Assembly: GCF_017983445.1 (NCBI RefSeq)
Contig: NZ_JAGOBJ010000003.1
Location: forward strand, 326,103-390,102
DNA length: 64,000 nucleotides
DNA from: Halomonas sp.
GTDB taxonomy: Bacteria > Pseudomonadota > Gammaproteobacteria > Pseudomonadales > Halomonadaceae
Reading direction: 5' to 3'
Each line of letters begins with the position of its first letter. Position 1 is the stretch's first letter. The notes below the pieces were generated by a model that was given only the letters and a program-made list of their open reading frames with translations, was not told the origin of the DNA and ran no database searches. Made by a program: the position numbers and the translations under genes. Positions 19,458 through 28,411 of this stretch are shown piece after piece.

Positions 19458-19717
19458 AAAAAAGGGTGGTTAGCGTCTTGCCAAACGGGCCGTCCCTGGC
19501 CACCACGCCGCTACAGTGAACGTTGTGATTATTTATATCCTTAACCTAGGTTATAAATTTGAATTTATACTGTTTTTAAACGCTAGTTTGGTTAAAAAAT
19601 CAGCGCTAACTAAGAGAATATTGATAAAAGTCAAATTGATAGGGGCGATTTGGCCGTTTTATTAACAGTAGATAACGCTAATGTAGAAAGCAGCTTTGTT
19701 ACTCAATAAAGCGATCC
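19458..19717. other. AT-rich non-coding gap after the urease operon
   Basis: No gene is supported here. It contains a perfect AACCTAGGTT palindrome (near 19543) and TATAAATT-TG-AATTTATA close after it. These may be a regulator site or simple AT-rich sequence; nothing ties them to a specific gene. Confidence 0.4.
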
Positions 19718-20593
19718 TCAGTCGAAGCGGCGGCACGTTGCGGTGACGGCGGTTTCCTCATTGCGCCCACCTGGGCGGTGGTAGATCAAATGACGGCCAG
19801 GACGAGCAAAACCCGCCAGCAGCAGGTTCGCTGTGCGCGCCTGCTCCACCGCCAGGGCCGTGGCAGCGGAAACGGCGACCAGCGCGCCAATCCCGGCACT
19901 GGCACACTTGTGCACCATTTCGTAGCTGGCACGGCTGGAAACCAGCACAAAGCCTTCTGCAAGCGGCGCTGCATCGCGGGCAAGCGAGCCGATCAGTTTA
20001 TCCAGAGCATTATGGCGGCCCACATCCTCCCGCAGGCGCTGAATCCACCCATGTAAATCGCACCAGGCAGCGCCGTGCACGGCGCCTGTCGCCGCCTTTA
20101 ACGGCTGATAGTCGGCAAGCTCCCCCAGAGCGTGCTGAATGGCCACGTCATCGAGTGGCGGCGCGGTTACCGTCGGGATTGGCCGAATGGCGTGCTCCAG
20201 GGCTTCTGTGCCGCATAGCCCGCAGCCGGTGCGTCCGGTCAGGCTGCGCCGTCGCTCCTTGAGTTCGGCCAGCCGTTGCGTGGCGATGGTCATATGAACG
20301 GCTAATCCCTGAGCTTCCTCACGAAGTTCCAGGTCATAACATTCGTGAGGATGAGCCAGAATGCCCTCGGTCAGGCTGAACCCCAAGGCCAAATCTTCAA
20401 GCTCAGTGGGGCTTGCCATCATCACCGCATGGGAGATGCCGTTGTAAACCAACGCCACCGGCACTTCCAGGGCCAGGGCGTCCTCCTGCAGATCGGCGAA
20501 CCAGCCGGTTGCGCTCTTGCGCACCTCAACCGGCAGACGCGCCAGGGCGTTATCCGACTGAGGTGGCGTGCCGCCTTCGCGGTTTGTGCTCAT
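19718..20593 (-). CDS. fdhD: Formate dehydrogenase sulfur-carrier accessory protein FdhD
   Basis: Sulfurtransferase-like chaperone (291 residues) that passes sulfur from IscS to the molybdenum cofactor of formate dehydrogenases. ATG 20593 is chosen because AGGAGG lies five bases upstream. Diagnostic parts are the LVYNGISHAVMMASPTELEDLALGF segment, the redox CxxC in GRTGCGLCGTE, and the C-terminal SAGIGALVAVSAATALAVEQA and LLLAGFARPGRHLIYH region. No formate dehydrogenase gene is in the window, so its client must be elsewhere. It follows the TRAP dctM gene on the same strand. Confidence 0.93.
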   Translation of the reverse strand: MSTNREGGTPPQSDNALARLPVEVRKSATGWFADLQEDALALEVPVALVYNGISHAVMMASPTELEDLALGFSLTEGILAHPHECYDLELREEAQGLAVHMTIATQRLAELKERRRSLTGRTGCGLCGTEALEHAIRPIPTVTAPPLDDVAIQHALGELADYQPLKAATGAVHGAAWCDLHGWIQRLREDVGRHNALDKLIGSLARDAAPLAEGFVLVSSRASYEMVHKCASAGIGALVAVSAATALAVEQARTANLLLAGFARPGRHLIYHRPGGRNEETAVTATCRRFD

Positions 20594-20675
20594 GGCGCCT
20601 CCTGTTGTGCCTTTGCCTTTGTCCACGCTGAGCATGGCTAAAAGCGTTAGTTACTGCAAAGCGTTTTATGCATGC

Positions 20676-21938
20676 CTAATTACCCGACCAGCCCATAAAG
20701 ATGGGTACGTAAACGACCAACAGCAGCACGCCGATCAACCCCAGCATATACGGCACGATGGCCTTGGTAATACGCTCAAGCGGCAGCTGTGTGACGGAGG
20801 ACGCAACGTACAGGTTGATCGCCACCGGCGGAGTAATCATGCCTATCGAGAGCCCTACCACGATAATCAGGCCGAAGTGGATCGGGTCGATACCCAACTG
20901 CAGCACCAGCGGTAGCAGCACTGGCGTCAGGATGATCAGCGCGCTTGCCGTTTCGATGAACACGCCGGTCAGCAGAATGACAGCGACCACCAGCAGCATG
21001 ATGACCAGCGGGTTGGTGGAGAGCGAGAGCACCGATTGGGCGATAGCGCCGGGCACCTGCCAGCTAGAGAGCGTCCAGCTCAGCACTGCCGACATGGCGA
21101 TTACCAGCATGATCACCGCAGTGGTCATGGCTGAGCGGATCAACAGCCGATACACTTGGGGCAGAGTCAAATCGCGATAGACGAACAGCGAGACCAGCAG
21201 CGCATAGTTCACGGCGACCACTGCCGCTTCAGAAGGCGTAAAGATCCCTGTGAAGATACCGCCAAGGATAATCACCGGCGTCATCAGCCCCCAGCTGGCA
21301 TTTTTCAGCGTACGCCAGATGGTGGCTAAAGAGAGAGGTGTACCCTTGGGGTATTGGCGTTTATAAGCCTGCACAATGGCAATGGCCATCAACCCCAAAC
21401 CCATGGCCAAACCGGGCAAAAAGCCGCTTAAAAACAGCTTGGATACCGACTGCTGGGCGATTACCGCGTAGATGATCATGGGCACTGACGGCGGAATAAC
21501 CACGCCAATGGTACCGCTGGCGGCGATCAGGCTGGCCGCCGAGGCGGGGTTATAGCCTTTACGCTTGAGCTCCGGCACCAGGCTTGAACCGACAGCTGCC
21601 GTGGTGGCCGCTCCCGAACCCGAAATAGCAGCAAAGAACATGCCCGCCATGACCGATACGACCGAAAGCCCGCCGCGCATAAAACCCACCAGCGAATCGG
21701 CAAAGCTCACCAACCGCTCGCTCACCTTGCCCTGAGCCATTAAATCACCGGCAAGAATGAACATGGGAATTGCCACCAGCGCGAAGGAGTTGATGCCCTG
21801 GAACATCTGCTGGGTCACCACCATCAGCGGCACGCCAGACTGATACAGGGCATACAGAGTGCTTGCGCCAATCGCAAAGGCAATCGGCACGCCCATCAGC
21901 ATCAACAGGAAGAACAGGCCAAATAGCAGCATGGTCAT
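20676..21938 (-). CDS. dctM: TRAP transporter large permease DctM (system 1)
   Basis: Large membrane subunit of a tripartite ATP-independent periplasmic transporter, 420 residues with about 12 helices. Typical features are the N-terminal LFFLLMLMGVPIAFAIG, FALVAIPMFILAGDLMAQG, SGSGAATTAAVGSSLVP, ASGTIGVVIPPSVPMI and IGMITPPVAINLYV. Its start overlaps the stop of dctQ by four bases. With DctP and DctQ it imports an organic acid using the sodium gradient, a common arrangement in halophiles. Confidence 0.94.
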   Translation of the reverse strand: MTMLLFGLFFLLMLMGVPIAFAIGASTLYALYQSGVPLMVVTQQMFQGINSFALVAIPMFILAGDLMAQGKVSERLVSFADSLVGFMRGGLSVVSVMAGMFFAAISGSGAATTAAVGSSLVPELKRKGYNPASAASLIAASGTIGVVIPPSVPMIIYAVIAQQSVSKLFLSGFLPGLAMGLGLMAIAIVQAYKRQYPKGTPLSLATIWRTLKNASWGLMTPVIILGGIFTGIFTPSEAAVVAVNYALLVSLFVYRDLTLPQVYRLLIRSAMTTAVIMLVIAMSAVLSWTLSSWQVPGAIAQSVLSLSTNPLVIMLLVVAVILLTGVFIETASALIILTPVLLPLVLQLGIDPIHFGLIIVVGLSIGMITPPVAINLYVASSVTQLPLERITKAIVPYMLGLIGVLLLVVYVPIFMGWSGN

Positions 21939-22462
21939 GGTGTCTGTTCTCCCATGGGCTGCGAGGGTTTGCCTTCAAGTACCAGTTCAAGCAGGTCGAT
22001 CAGAGCATACCAGGCCATGATGGCCGCACTGATGGGCATCACGGCATATACATACGACATCGGCACGCGCAGCGAGGCCGATTTCTGGAAACTCTGTACC
22101 TGCATATAGCGATAACCGATCACCACCAGCGCAATCATAAAAGCGATAACCGCCACCACGGCCAGTATCCGCGCTATCTGGCGTAAACGAGCGGGGAGCG
22201 CATCGACGGCAAAGGTAACGGCGATATGATGGCCGCGCTGAAAGGCCAGCGTACCGGCCAGAAAGGTAATCCAGATGAGTAGAAAGCGGGCGACCTCTTC
22301 GGTCCAGCCGACCGCAGTAAACAGCACCCGCGAGACGATCTGCAGCGTGATCACCCCGATCAAAGCCGCCATACCGATAAACACGACAGGCTGGATGATG
22401 CCATCCAGCCCGCGCTCGATCAGCCGCAGCGGTGTCAATAACGTTTGAGACAAAGTGGCCAC
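21935..22462 (-). CDS. dctQ: TRAP transporter small permease DctQ (system 1)
   Basis: Small membrane subunit, 175 residues with four predicted helices and the characteristic VGWTEEVARFLLIWITFLAG segment. It starts at GTG 22462, immediately after the dctP stop codon, and overlaps dctM at its end, so dctPQM is one translationally coupled operon. Confidence 0.92.
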   Translation of the reverse strand: MATLSQTLLTPLRLIERGLDGIIQPVVFIGMAALIGVITLQIVSRVLFTAVGWTEEVARFLLIWITFLAGTLAFQRGHHIAVTFAVDALPARLRQIARILAVVAVIAFMIALVVIGYRYMQVQSFQKSASLRVPMSYVYAVMPISAAIMAWYALIDLLELVLEGKPSQPMGEQTP

Positions 22463-23482
22463 TTACTGCAAAGCCTCCTGAATACGGGGAAGGTAGTCAC
22501 CGAACTGCTGACCGTATTTTTCATACACCGGGGCAACGGCTGTCTGGAACGCTTCGATATCCGGCGAGTCGTTGATTTCCATGCCTGCGGCTTCCAGCGC
22601 CGCCAGCTGCTCGGCTTCCATCTCGGCATTCTGCTCGCGGGCGTAAGTTGAAGCTTCGCGCGCGGCGTCAAGTACGAGCGTCTGGACCTCTTCGGGCATG
22701 GCATTCCACTTGGGCAGGCTCATCACGAAAAGCGCCGGCGCGTAGATATGGCGCGTCATGGTCAGGTAGTTCTGGGTTTCGGCCAGGTTAAAGGCGTAGA
22801 TGGCGTTGATCGGATTTTCCTGGCCATCGATGGTGCCCTGCTGTAAGGCGGTCAGGGCTTCGGTCCAGGCCATGGGCACGGCGTTGGCGCCCAGCGTGCG
22901 GAAGGTATCCACATACACTTCGTTTTCGATTACGCGCAGGCGCAGCCCATCAAGATCGTCCGGAGCATTGATCGCGTTGCGGCTATTGGTGATGTTCCGA
23001 AAGCCGCGCTCAGCAAACGCCAGGCCTTTCAGGTTAACGTCTTCGAGCTTGTCGAGAATCTCCTGACCAATCTCACCATCCAGCACTTCATAAGCGGCTT
23101 CTTTGGTGGGGAACAGGAACGGCAGCTCGAACACCGAAAACGCATCGACAAAGTTCGCCACCGGGCCGTTGGTAATCACGCCCATATCGACCGTGCCGAT
23201 CTGCATGCCTTCAAGCAAGGTGCGCTCATCGCCAAGCGATGCATTGGGGAAAATCTCGACGCTGATCGCGCCGTCGCTTTTCTCGCTTAAAAGCTCCTGA
23301 AAGCGGGTTGCGGCAATATGGTAGGTATCGTCGCTATTAACCACATGGGCCAAGCGCAGGTTGGTGGCGGGCACGTCGGCGTGGCTGGCAAGCGAAAGCC
23401 CCAGAAGGCTAGCGCAGGCCATGGCCCGCGTGGCGCGTTTAAACAGGGTGCGGGGCGTGCTGGAAAGTGCAGTGGTGTCCAC
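22463..23482 (-). CDS. dctP: TRAP transporter solute receptor DctP (system 1)
   Basis: Periplasmic binding protein, 339 residues. GTG 23482 has AAGGAG a few bases upstream. The signal peptide is MACASLLGLSLASHA. The receptor core includes LRLAHVVNSDDTYHIAATRF, NASLGDERTLLEGMQIGTVDMGVITNGP, GLAFAERGFRNITNS and the substrate-carboxylate Arg region GLRLRVIENEVYVDTFR. A close paralogue lies at 25285-26283. Divergent orientation to an FAD-linked 2-hydroxyacid dehydrogenase suggests the substrate is a hydroxy acid such as lactate or glycolate; this is inference. Confidence 0.92.
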   Translation of the reverse strand: MDTTALSSTPRTLFKRATRAMACASLLGLSLASHADVPATNLRLAHVVNSDDTYHIAATRFQELLSEKSDGAISVEIFPNASLGDERTLLEGMQIGTVDMGVITNGPVANFVDAFSVFELPFLFPTKEAAYEVLDGEIGQEILDKLEDVNLKGLAFAERGFRNITNSRNAINAPDDLDGLRLRVIENEVYVDTFRTLGANAVPMAWTEALTALQQGTIDGQENPINAIYAFNLAETQNYLTMTRHIYAPALFVMSLPKWNAMPEEVQTLVLDAAREASTYAREQNAEMEAEQLAALEAAGMEINDSPDIEAFQTAVAPVYEKYGQQFGDYLPRIQEALQ

Positions 23483-23802
23483 GTGATCTCCTTGATGCGA
23501 TCAATTTTTTTATAGTGTTAAAAGGATGTGTCCTTGATAGGCGCGTCATCTATACCATATTGGTTTTAGCGAACAAATAATTGATTGTAACCCTGCCATT
23601 CGTCTTAGAGCCTGCAGGCGATTCACGCTTGCCATAAAAAAGCGTTTCAGGGCGTAGACTTGAGCAAATGCCCGGTTGAGGATAGCCTCATCGCCCTGGC
23701 AAATCTGGAACGCTAAACGATCTTCCCGATGATGCATTCCCATTGCTTGCATAAAATAACGAATCTTCTCTCCGCACCGACCGGCCAATACAGGAACAGA
23801 CA
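23483..23802. other. Divergent promoter region, dctP / FAD-linked oxidase
   Basis: This 320-base gap between two divergent genes has no supported coding sequence. It must carry both promoters. I see no clear dyad operator; an AT-rich stretch around 23555-23585 is the likeliest promoter zone for the TRAP operon. Confidence 0.4.
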
Positions 23803-25188
23803 ATGGACACGCTGATTAAAGAGCTCGAAAACATCGTAGGCAAAACGGGTGTGCTGCTGGGTGACGATGTCGCGCAGCGCAGCGTCGACTGGTTCACCAA
23901 AGCGCCCTGCGAAGCCAAAGCGATCATTCGGCCGCAATCCACCGAACAGCTCAGCCAGGTGATGGCCAAATGCCATGCTGCCAAGCAGGCTGTGGTAACT
24001 CACGGTGGCTTAACCGGCGTAGTGCATGGCGCTATTGCCAGCCCCAATGAGCTGGTGGTGTCTCTTGAGCTGATGAACCAGATCGAAAACATCGATGCGG
24101 TCGGCTCGACGATGCAGGTGCAGGCGGGTGTAACGCTTCAGCGTGTTCAGGAAGCCGCTCAAGAGATCGACATGCAGTTCGCGCTCGATCTGGGTGCGCG
24201 CGGTTCCTGCACCATCGGCGGTAACATCGCTACTAACGCCGGCGGCATTCGGGTTATCCGCTACGGCATGATGCGCCAGCAGGTGTTAGGGCTGGAAGTC
24301 GTCCTGAGCGACGGCACCGTGGTCAGCTCGATGAACACCATGCTGAAAAATAACGCCGGTTACGATTTGAAGCAGATGTTCATTGGCAGCGAAGGCACCC
24401 TGGGGATCGTCACCCGCGCCGTGCTGCGCCTGCACCCCAACATGCCCAGTGAGCAGACCGCGCTGGTCGCCGTGCCGTCCTTTTATGCCCTGACCACGCT
24501 GCTAAAACTGGTTTCAAAAGAGCTTGCCAACAGCCTGAGCGCCTTTGAAGCGCTGTGGAACAACCACTACGCCCTGATGACGTCTGAAACCACCAAGCAC
24601 ACCGCGCTTTTGGCCACCGACTCACCGTTTTACGCCATCATCGAAACGCTGGGGTCAGACGAAAAGCAGGAAGCCGAGGCATTCGCCCGCGTGCTGGAAC
24701 AGGCGCTGGAAGCCGAGCTGATCACCGATGCGGTGCTTGCCAACTCCAACACCCAGCGCCAGGGCATCTGGGAAGTCCGCGAGGATATCGAAACCCTGGT
24801 ACACGAACTCAACCCGATGTTCTCCTACGATGTCAGCCTGCCGATTGTTCATATGGATGAGTACGTAACGGCGCTTGAGCGCAAGCTGAAGGAGCAATGG
24901 CCGGAAACCGGCGCGCTGGTAGTGTTTGGCCACCTGGGCGATGGCAACCTGCACATCATGATCACCGTGCGTGACGCCAGCCCGCACAGCCGCCATCAGG
25001 TAGAAGAAGTAGTGTATGGGTCGCTTGCCGCCTATAACGGCTCCATTTCTGCTGAACACGGCGTGGGTATGGAAAAGCGCGATTATCTGGCGATCTCGCG
25101 CACACCGGAAGAGATTGCGCTGATGAAACGCATGAAGCTGGCGCTGGACCCCAAAGGGCTGCTTAACCCCGGCAAGATTTTAGGTTAA
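23803..25188 (+). CDS. FAD-linked 2-hydroxyacid dehydrogenase (GlcD-like)
   Basis: Flavoprotein of the FAD-binding-4/FAD-oxidase-C family, 461 residues, like glycolate oxidase GlcD, D-lactate or D-2-hydroxyglutarate dehydrogenase. The FAD domain shows the PxxTEQ-type start IIRPQSTEQLSQVM, HGGLTGVVHGA and GSCTIGGNIATNAGGIRVIRYG, with GSEGTLGIVTRAVLRLHP further on. The C-terminal substrate domain contains VFGHLGDGNLHI and SAEHGVGMEKRDYL, including the conserved His residues. It oxidises a D-2-hydroxyacid to the 2-oxoacid and passes electrons to the respiratory chain. The exact substrate is not evident; the divergent TRAP operon probably imports it. Confidence 0.9.
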   Translation: MDTLIKELENIVGKTGVLLGDDVAQRSVDWFTKAPCEAKAIIRPQSTEQLSQVMAKCHAAKQAVVTHGGLTGVVHGAIASPNELVVSLELMNQIENIDAVGSTMQVQAGVTLQRVQEAAQEIDMQFALDLGARGSCTIGGNIATNAGGIRVIRYGMMRQQVLGLEVVLSDGTVVSSMNTMLKNNAGYDLKQMFIGSEGTLGIVTRAVLRLHPNMPSEQTALVAVPSFYALTTLLKLVSKELANSLSAFEALWNNHYALMTSETTKHTALLATDSPFYAIIETLGSDEKQEAEAFARVLEQALEAELITDAVLANSNTQRQGIWEVREDIETLVHELNPMFSYDVSLPIVHMDEYVTALERKLKEQWPETGALVVFGHLGDGNLHIMITVRDASPHSRHQVEEVVYGSLAAYNGSISAEHGVGMEKRDYLAISRTPEEIALMKRMKLALDPKGLLNPGKILG

Positions 25189-25222
25189 GCCAAGCGCACA
25201 AGGCAGGCTTCTCGCCCACTAA

Positions 25223-25250
25223 AAAGGCCACCGTGCGTACGGTGGCCTTT
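25223..25250. terminator. Bidirectional terminator
   Basis: AAAGGCCACCGT and ACGGTGGCCTTT form a perfect 12-bp stem around a GCGT loop, with A-rich sequence on the left. It lies between the convergent hydroxyacid dehydrogenase and the orphan dctP and probably serves both. Confidence 0.85.
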
Positions 25251-25284
25251 CGCATAAACGGCTCAAGCAATAGTTGATGCCGGT

Positions 25285-26283
25285 TTACTCAGCAATGGCT
25301 TCGCGAATGCGCGGCAGGTAATCGCCAAACTGCTGTCCATACTTCTCATAGACAGGTACGACCGCTGCCTGAAAGGCTTCAAGGTCAGGCGTTTCGTTGA
25401 TTTCCATACCGGCTTCTTGAAGCGCAGCTAGCTGCTCGGCTTCCATATCGGCATTCACCTGGCGCTCATGCTCGGCGGCTTCCTGGGCGGCTTCTTTCAA
25501 AACAGCCTGCGCTTCTTCCGGCAGCTTGTTCCAGGCGGACATACCCATCACAAAAATGGCCGGGGCATAGGTATGACGCGAAAGCGTCATGTAGTTTTGC
25601 GTTTCGCCCAGATTGAACGAGTACACCACGTTGACCGGGTTTTCCTGGCCGTCGATAGTGCCCTGCTGCATGGCGGTCAGCGCTTCGGTCCAGGCCATGG
25701 GAATGGCGTTGGCGCCCAGCTCACGGAACGTATCGGTGTAAACGGGGTTTTCCATCACGCGAATACGCAAGCCGTCCATATCGTCCGGCGTATTCACCGC
25801 GCGCTCGCTGTTGGTCAGGTTACGAAAACCGCGCTCGGCGTAGGCCAGACCTTTCAGGTTAACGTCGGAAAGCTTGTCTAGAAGCTCCTGACCAATCTCA
25901 CCATCCAGCACGTTGTAAGCAGCTTCAGGAGAAGGGAACAGGAACGGTAGTTCGAACACCGCCATCTCTTCGACAAAGTTGGCCACCGGGCCGTTGGTAA
26001 TCAGGCCCATATCCACCGTGCCGATCTGCATGCCTTCAAGCAAGGTGCGCTCATCGCCCAGGGTCGCATTGGGGAAAATCTCAATGCTTACCTTGCCGCC
26101 GGTGCGCTCTTCAACCAGCTCTTCAAATTTGGTGGAGGCGATATGAAAGCCATCCTGCTCGTTGACCACATGCGCCAAGCGCAGGGTAACCGGGTCCATA
26201 TCGTCAAAATCAGCCGCGTTGGCAGCGCTTGCCAGCGCCAAAGAAATACCTAACGCCAGCGTGTTCAGCGTGAATGTTTTCAT
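25285..26283 (-). CDS. Orphan TRAP solute receptor DctP, paralogue of system 1
   Basis: Periplasmic TRAP receptor, 332 residues, with signal peptide MKTFTLNTLALGISLALASAANA; ATG 26283 is preferred because longer frames add a non-signal N-terminus. The mature protein is closely similar to DctP at 22463-23482 throughout (shared stretches include DERTLLEGMQIGTVDMG and EKYGQQFGDYLPRI). No DctQ or DctM gene follows; the gene stands alone between two terminators. It probably uses the neighbouring DctQM or is a recent duplicate with altered affinity. Confidence 0.92.
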   Translation of the reverse strand: MKTFTLNTLALGISLALASAANAADFDDMDPVTLRLAHVVNEQDGFHIASTKFEELVEERTGGKVSIEIFPNATLGDERTLLEGMQIGTVDMGLITNGPVANFVEEMAVFELPFLFPSPEAAYNVLDGEIGQELLDKLSDVNLKGLAYAERGFRNLTNSERAVNTPDDMDGLRIRVMENPVYTDTFRELGANAIPMAWTEALTAMQQGTIDGQENPVNVVYSFNLGETQNYMTLSRHTYAPAIFVMGMSAWNKLPEEAQAVLKEAAQEAAEHERQVNADMEAEQLAALQEAGMEINETPDLEAFQAAVVPVYEKYGQQFGDYLPRIREAIAE

Positions 26284-26425
26284 TTTTATGAGTTCCCGAT
26301 GTGTAAAAAGACGAAGTGCCCACAAATCATGCCCTACACCTGGGAAAACGGTCAATCGAGGCAAGCAGTAAAGCCGCCGCGCGGCTGGACACAGCGCGCC
26401 CGCACAGGTACGATACGCACCCTAT

Positions 26426-26502
26426 GCGCCCGTAGCTCAGTTGGATAGAGTATCGGCCTCCGAAGCCGAGGGTCGCAGGTTCAAATCCTGCCGGGCGCGC
26501 CA
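26426..26502 (+). tRNA. tRNA-Arg(CCG)
   Basis: The 77-base sequence folds into a complete cloverleaf. The acceptor arms are GCGCCCG/CGGGCGC, the D arm is GCTC..GAGT, and the anticodon stem is TCGGC/GCCGA with loop CTCCGAA giving anticodon CCG. The T arm is GCAGG-TTCAAAT-CCTGC, with an encoded CCA end. It borders the AT-rich cassette at 26645-29452; tRNA-Arg genes are common integration sites. Confidence 0.95.
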
Positions 26503-26509
26503 GATTGTA

Positions 26510-26547
26510 AAACCCCGAGCAGCTATTTCATCTGCTTGGGGTTTTTT
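26510..26547 (+). terminator. Terminator after tRNA-Arg
   Basis: AAACCCCGAGCAG pairs with CTGCTTGGGGTTT (one wobble) around a 9-base loop and runs into a T-tract. It ends the tRNA transcript just before the AT-rich island. Confidence 0.85.
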
Positions 26548-26644
26548 CGTTGTAGCTACCGATTTCTCCGAGTACGGTTGTAATATCACGCATAAGCAAT
26601 TTATATGAATGTTGATTTAGTTGAGATTCGATTTTGGTGGAAAA

Positions 26645-27532
26645 ATGCAGGAATCTAAACGAAATGCTCAGCTTTTTACGAGTAAGCGAATTAATGATAT
26701 CGCCGAAGGTGATTTTAATTTCATATTAGAAATGGCTGCCTTCCACGAAAAAAAATTACCGCATATTTTCTCAGTTCTAGACGTGTTTGAGCTTTGTTTC
26801 CTTGAACTATCTAAAAGCTATAGAGCTGAATACTACTTTAAAAGTATCGTTGCCAAGAAGATTCTTTTTGGAATTCATTCTTTAAATACTGCAACAGTTA
26901 TTCCAGAGTTTCGCGTTGGCAAAAACAAAGCCGACTGTGTTGTTTTAAATGGAAAAAGCGTTTGTTATGAAATAAAGTCTCGTTACGATAATTTGTCTAG
27001 ATTGCCTGAACAGTTAAATTCATATCAAAAGATATTCGACCAAGTTGTTGTAGTGACTAGTGATGAACATTTAGAAAAAGTTCTTTGTAATGTACCGTGT
27101 GATGTTGGCGTGATAGAGCTGACTAAAAGAAATACTTTGAGAGTTGTAAAAAGCGCTAATGATAATAAAGAACCTGTCGATGTTTCAGTATTAATGAGAT
27201 CCTTGCGTTTAAAAGAATATAAAGAAATGGTTCGCTTAGTCACAGGAAAAACACCTCTGCAAAATAATACAGAAATCTTCGAGGTATGTGAGAGAGAGCT
27301 TTCACAGGTTTCTTCGCAGGTTCTGCGAGAAATTTTTTGTAAAGTACTAAAAGAAACAAGAAAAATTGACAAAGAATACGTAACTAATCTTCCTGAGTCA
27401 TTGTTAATGGCTGGTATTGGCTATAATATGAAGCTAAGTAGCAAGAAGTCATTGATAAAAAATTTAAAGATAAACTTGAGTAAGGACCTGTTATGTACTA
27501 TCCAATCCTCAGAGGTAAACAGTTTGAGTTAA
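26645..27532 (+). CDS. Sce7726-family protein with PD-(D/E)XK-like motif
   Basis: 295-residue protein whose sequence matches my recollection of the sce7726 family, of unknown function. ATG 26645 follows GGTGGA; a TTG further upstream has no such site. Residues Glu88, Asp97, Glu109 and Lys111 (in IPEFR, ADCVV and CYEIKS) fit the E..D..ExK active site of PD-(D/E)XK nucleases. The segment after it, RLPEQLNSYQKIFDQVVVVT, is typical of the fold's later helix-strand. The C-terminal half is helical and Lys-rich. Base composition is far more AT-rich than the flanking genes, indicating acquisition. It overlaps the next gene by 40 bases, so the two are coupled. Nuclease activity is an inference. Confidence 0.75.
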   Translation: MQESKRNAQLFTSKRINDIAEGDFNFILEMAAFHEKKLPHIFSVLDVFELCFLELSKSYRAEYYFKSIVAKKILFGIHSLNTATVIPEFRVGKNKADCVVLNGKSVCYEIKSRYDNLSRLPEQLNSYQKIFDQVVVVTSDEHLEKVLCNVPCDVGVIELTKRNTLRVVKSANDNKEPVDVSVLMRSLRLKEYKEMVRLVTGKTPLQNNTEIFEVCERELSQVSSQVLREIFCKVLKETRKIDKEYVTNLPESLLMAGIGYNMKLSSKKSLIKNLKINLSKDLLCTIQSSEVNSLS

Positions 27533-28407
27533 TCGCGATTAGAGAGCTTGCTAGCTCTATTGAAGAAAAAAACTTTTGTCCTGTTATTGAGCCAGTTAGA
27601 ACTAATACTAAACCTCTGAAAAAAACACTTGAAGTGCTTTCAGGAAATGGAATAAAACCTCTTTTAATACTTAATCCAGATATCGGTAATTTTGCTAATA
27701 AGAAAGCCTCGCTTGATTTTTTTTCTGATATGGAAGAGTATTCTGATTTATACGTTCCCTGTATAAAAGTAAGTGACATTAACGATATCGAAAGTATATC
27801 AAGATATTCTTTTAAGATAGAGGATGTTGCTGTTTTTGTAGCAGGAAGTATTGATAAAAATATGTTGAGTCGTCTAGTCGATGCTAAATTCGTTTTTGTT
27901 GATCGTGAGAAAATTCATCCGGGCGCCTTGGCCCAGTTGAAAAGAGTAGTGCTTTACTCAGATTCATTTGATAAAAAAACTAGAAATGCTGACTATTCGG
28001 AAACTTCATTTTTCTCTACTCTCCACGCTGAATGGAAAAACATCGGTGGTTCCATAGGCTTTGGTGATTATACAATACTAAGCCAAGATTATTCTGAATC
28101 TGGAGGCCCTGCATATGTTGTTACGATCCATCTTAGCTATATTGACGAAGAGTCATTCGATTCTATGAGGGTTAGACACTTTTCATCTTATGATGACGAA
28201 TCTCCCGCAAACCCTGGGGGCAAGTTTAAGAGTGCACTTCAAGAGCTATGCGATTATGTAGAAGAGAATCCAAACGAGTTTTATATGACTTCTGGTTTGA
28301 GTGAATTTATTTATCTCAAAAATAGTTCGTTTCCAGGTCTTGGACATGTTAAAAAACTTTCAATGAAACATCATATTGAGACAACATGTCACTATATCGG
28401 AGCATAA
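27493..28407 (+). CDS. Sce7725-like beta-family protein
   Basis: 304-residue protein starting MYYPILRGKQFELIAIREL, which resembles the sce7725/beta-family (a T4 superinfection-exclusion-type beta protein fold, PF14350-like). Function is not established. The N-terminal half looks like a TIM-barrel-type alternation of strands (FCPVIEPVR, KPLLILNPDIG, YVPCIKV, VAVFVAG, FVFVDRE) followed by a conserved GFGDYTILS segment. It starts inside the 3' end of the sce7726-like gene, and the RES-domain gene follows four bases after its stop. Strict coupling of three AT-rich genes argues that the products act together. Confidence 0.7.
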   Translation: MYYPILRGKQFELIAIRELASSIEEKNFCPVIEPVRTNTKPLKKTLEVLSGNGIKPLLILNPDIGNFANKKASLDFFSDMEEYSDLYVPCIKVSDINDIESISRYSFKIEDVAVFVAGSIDKNMLSRLVDAKFVFVDREKIHPGALAQLKRVVLYSDSFDKKTRNADYSETSFFSTLHAEWKNIGGSIGFGDYTILSQDYSESGGPAYVVTIHLSYIDEESFDSMRVRHFSSYDDESPANPGGKFKSALQELCDYVEENPNEFYMTSGLSEFIYLKNSSFPGLGHVKKLSMKHHIETTCHYIGA

Positions 28408-28411
28408 TAAC

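Noticed and set aside
23546-23803. Small minus-strand gene upstream of the FAD-linked oxidase
   Set aside because: It occupies the divergent promoter region and resembles no family I know.
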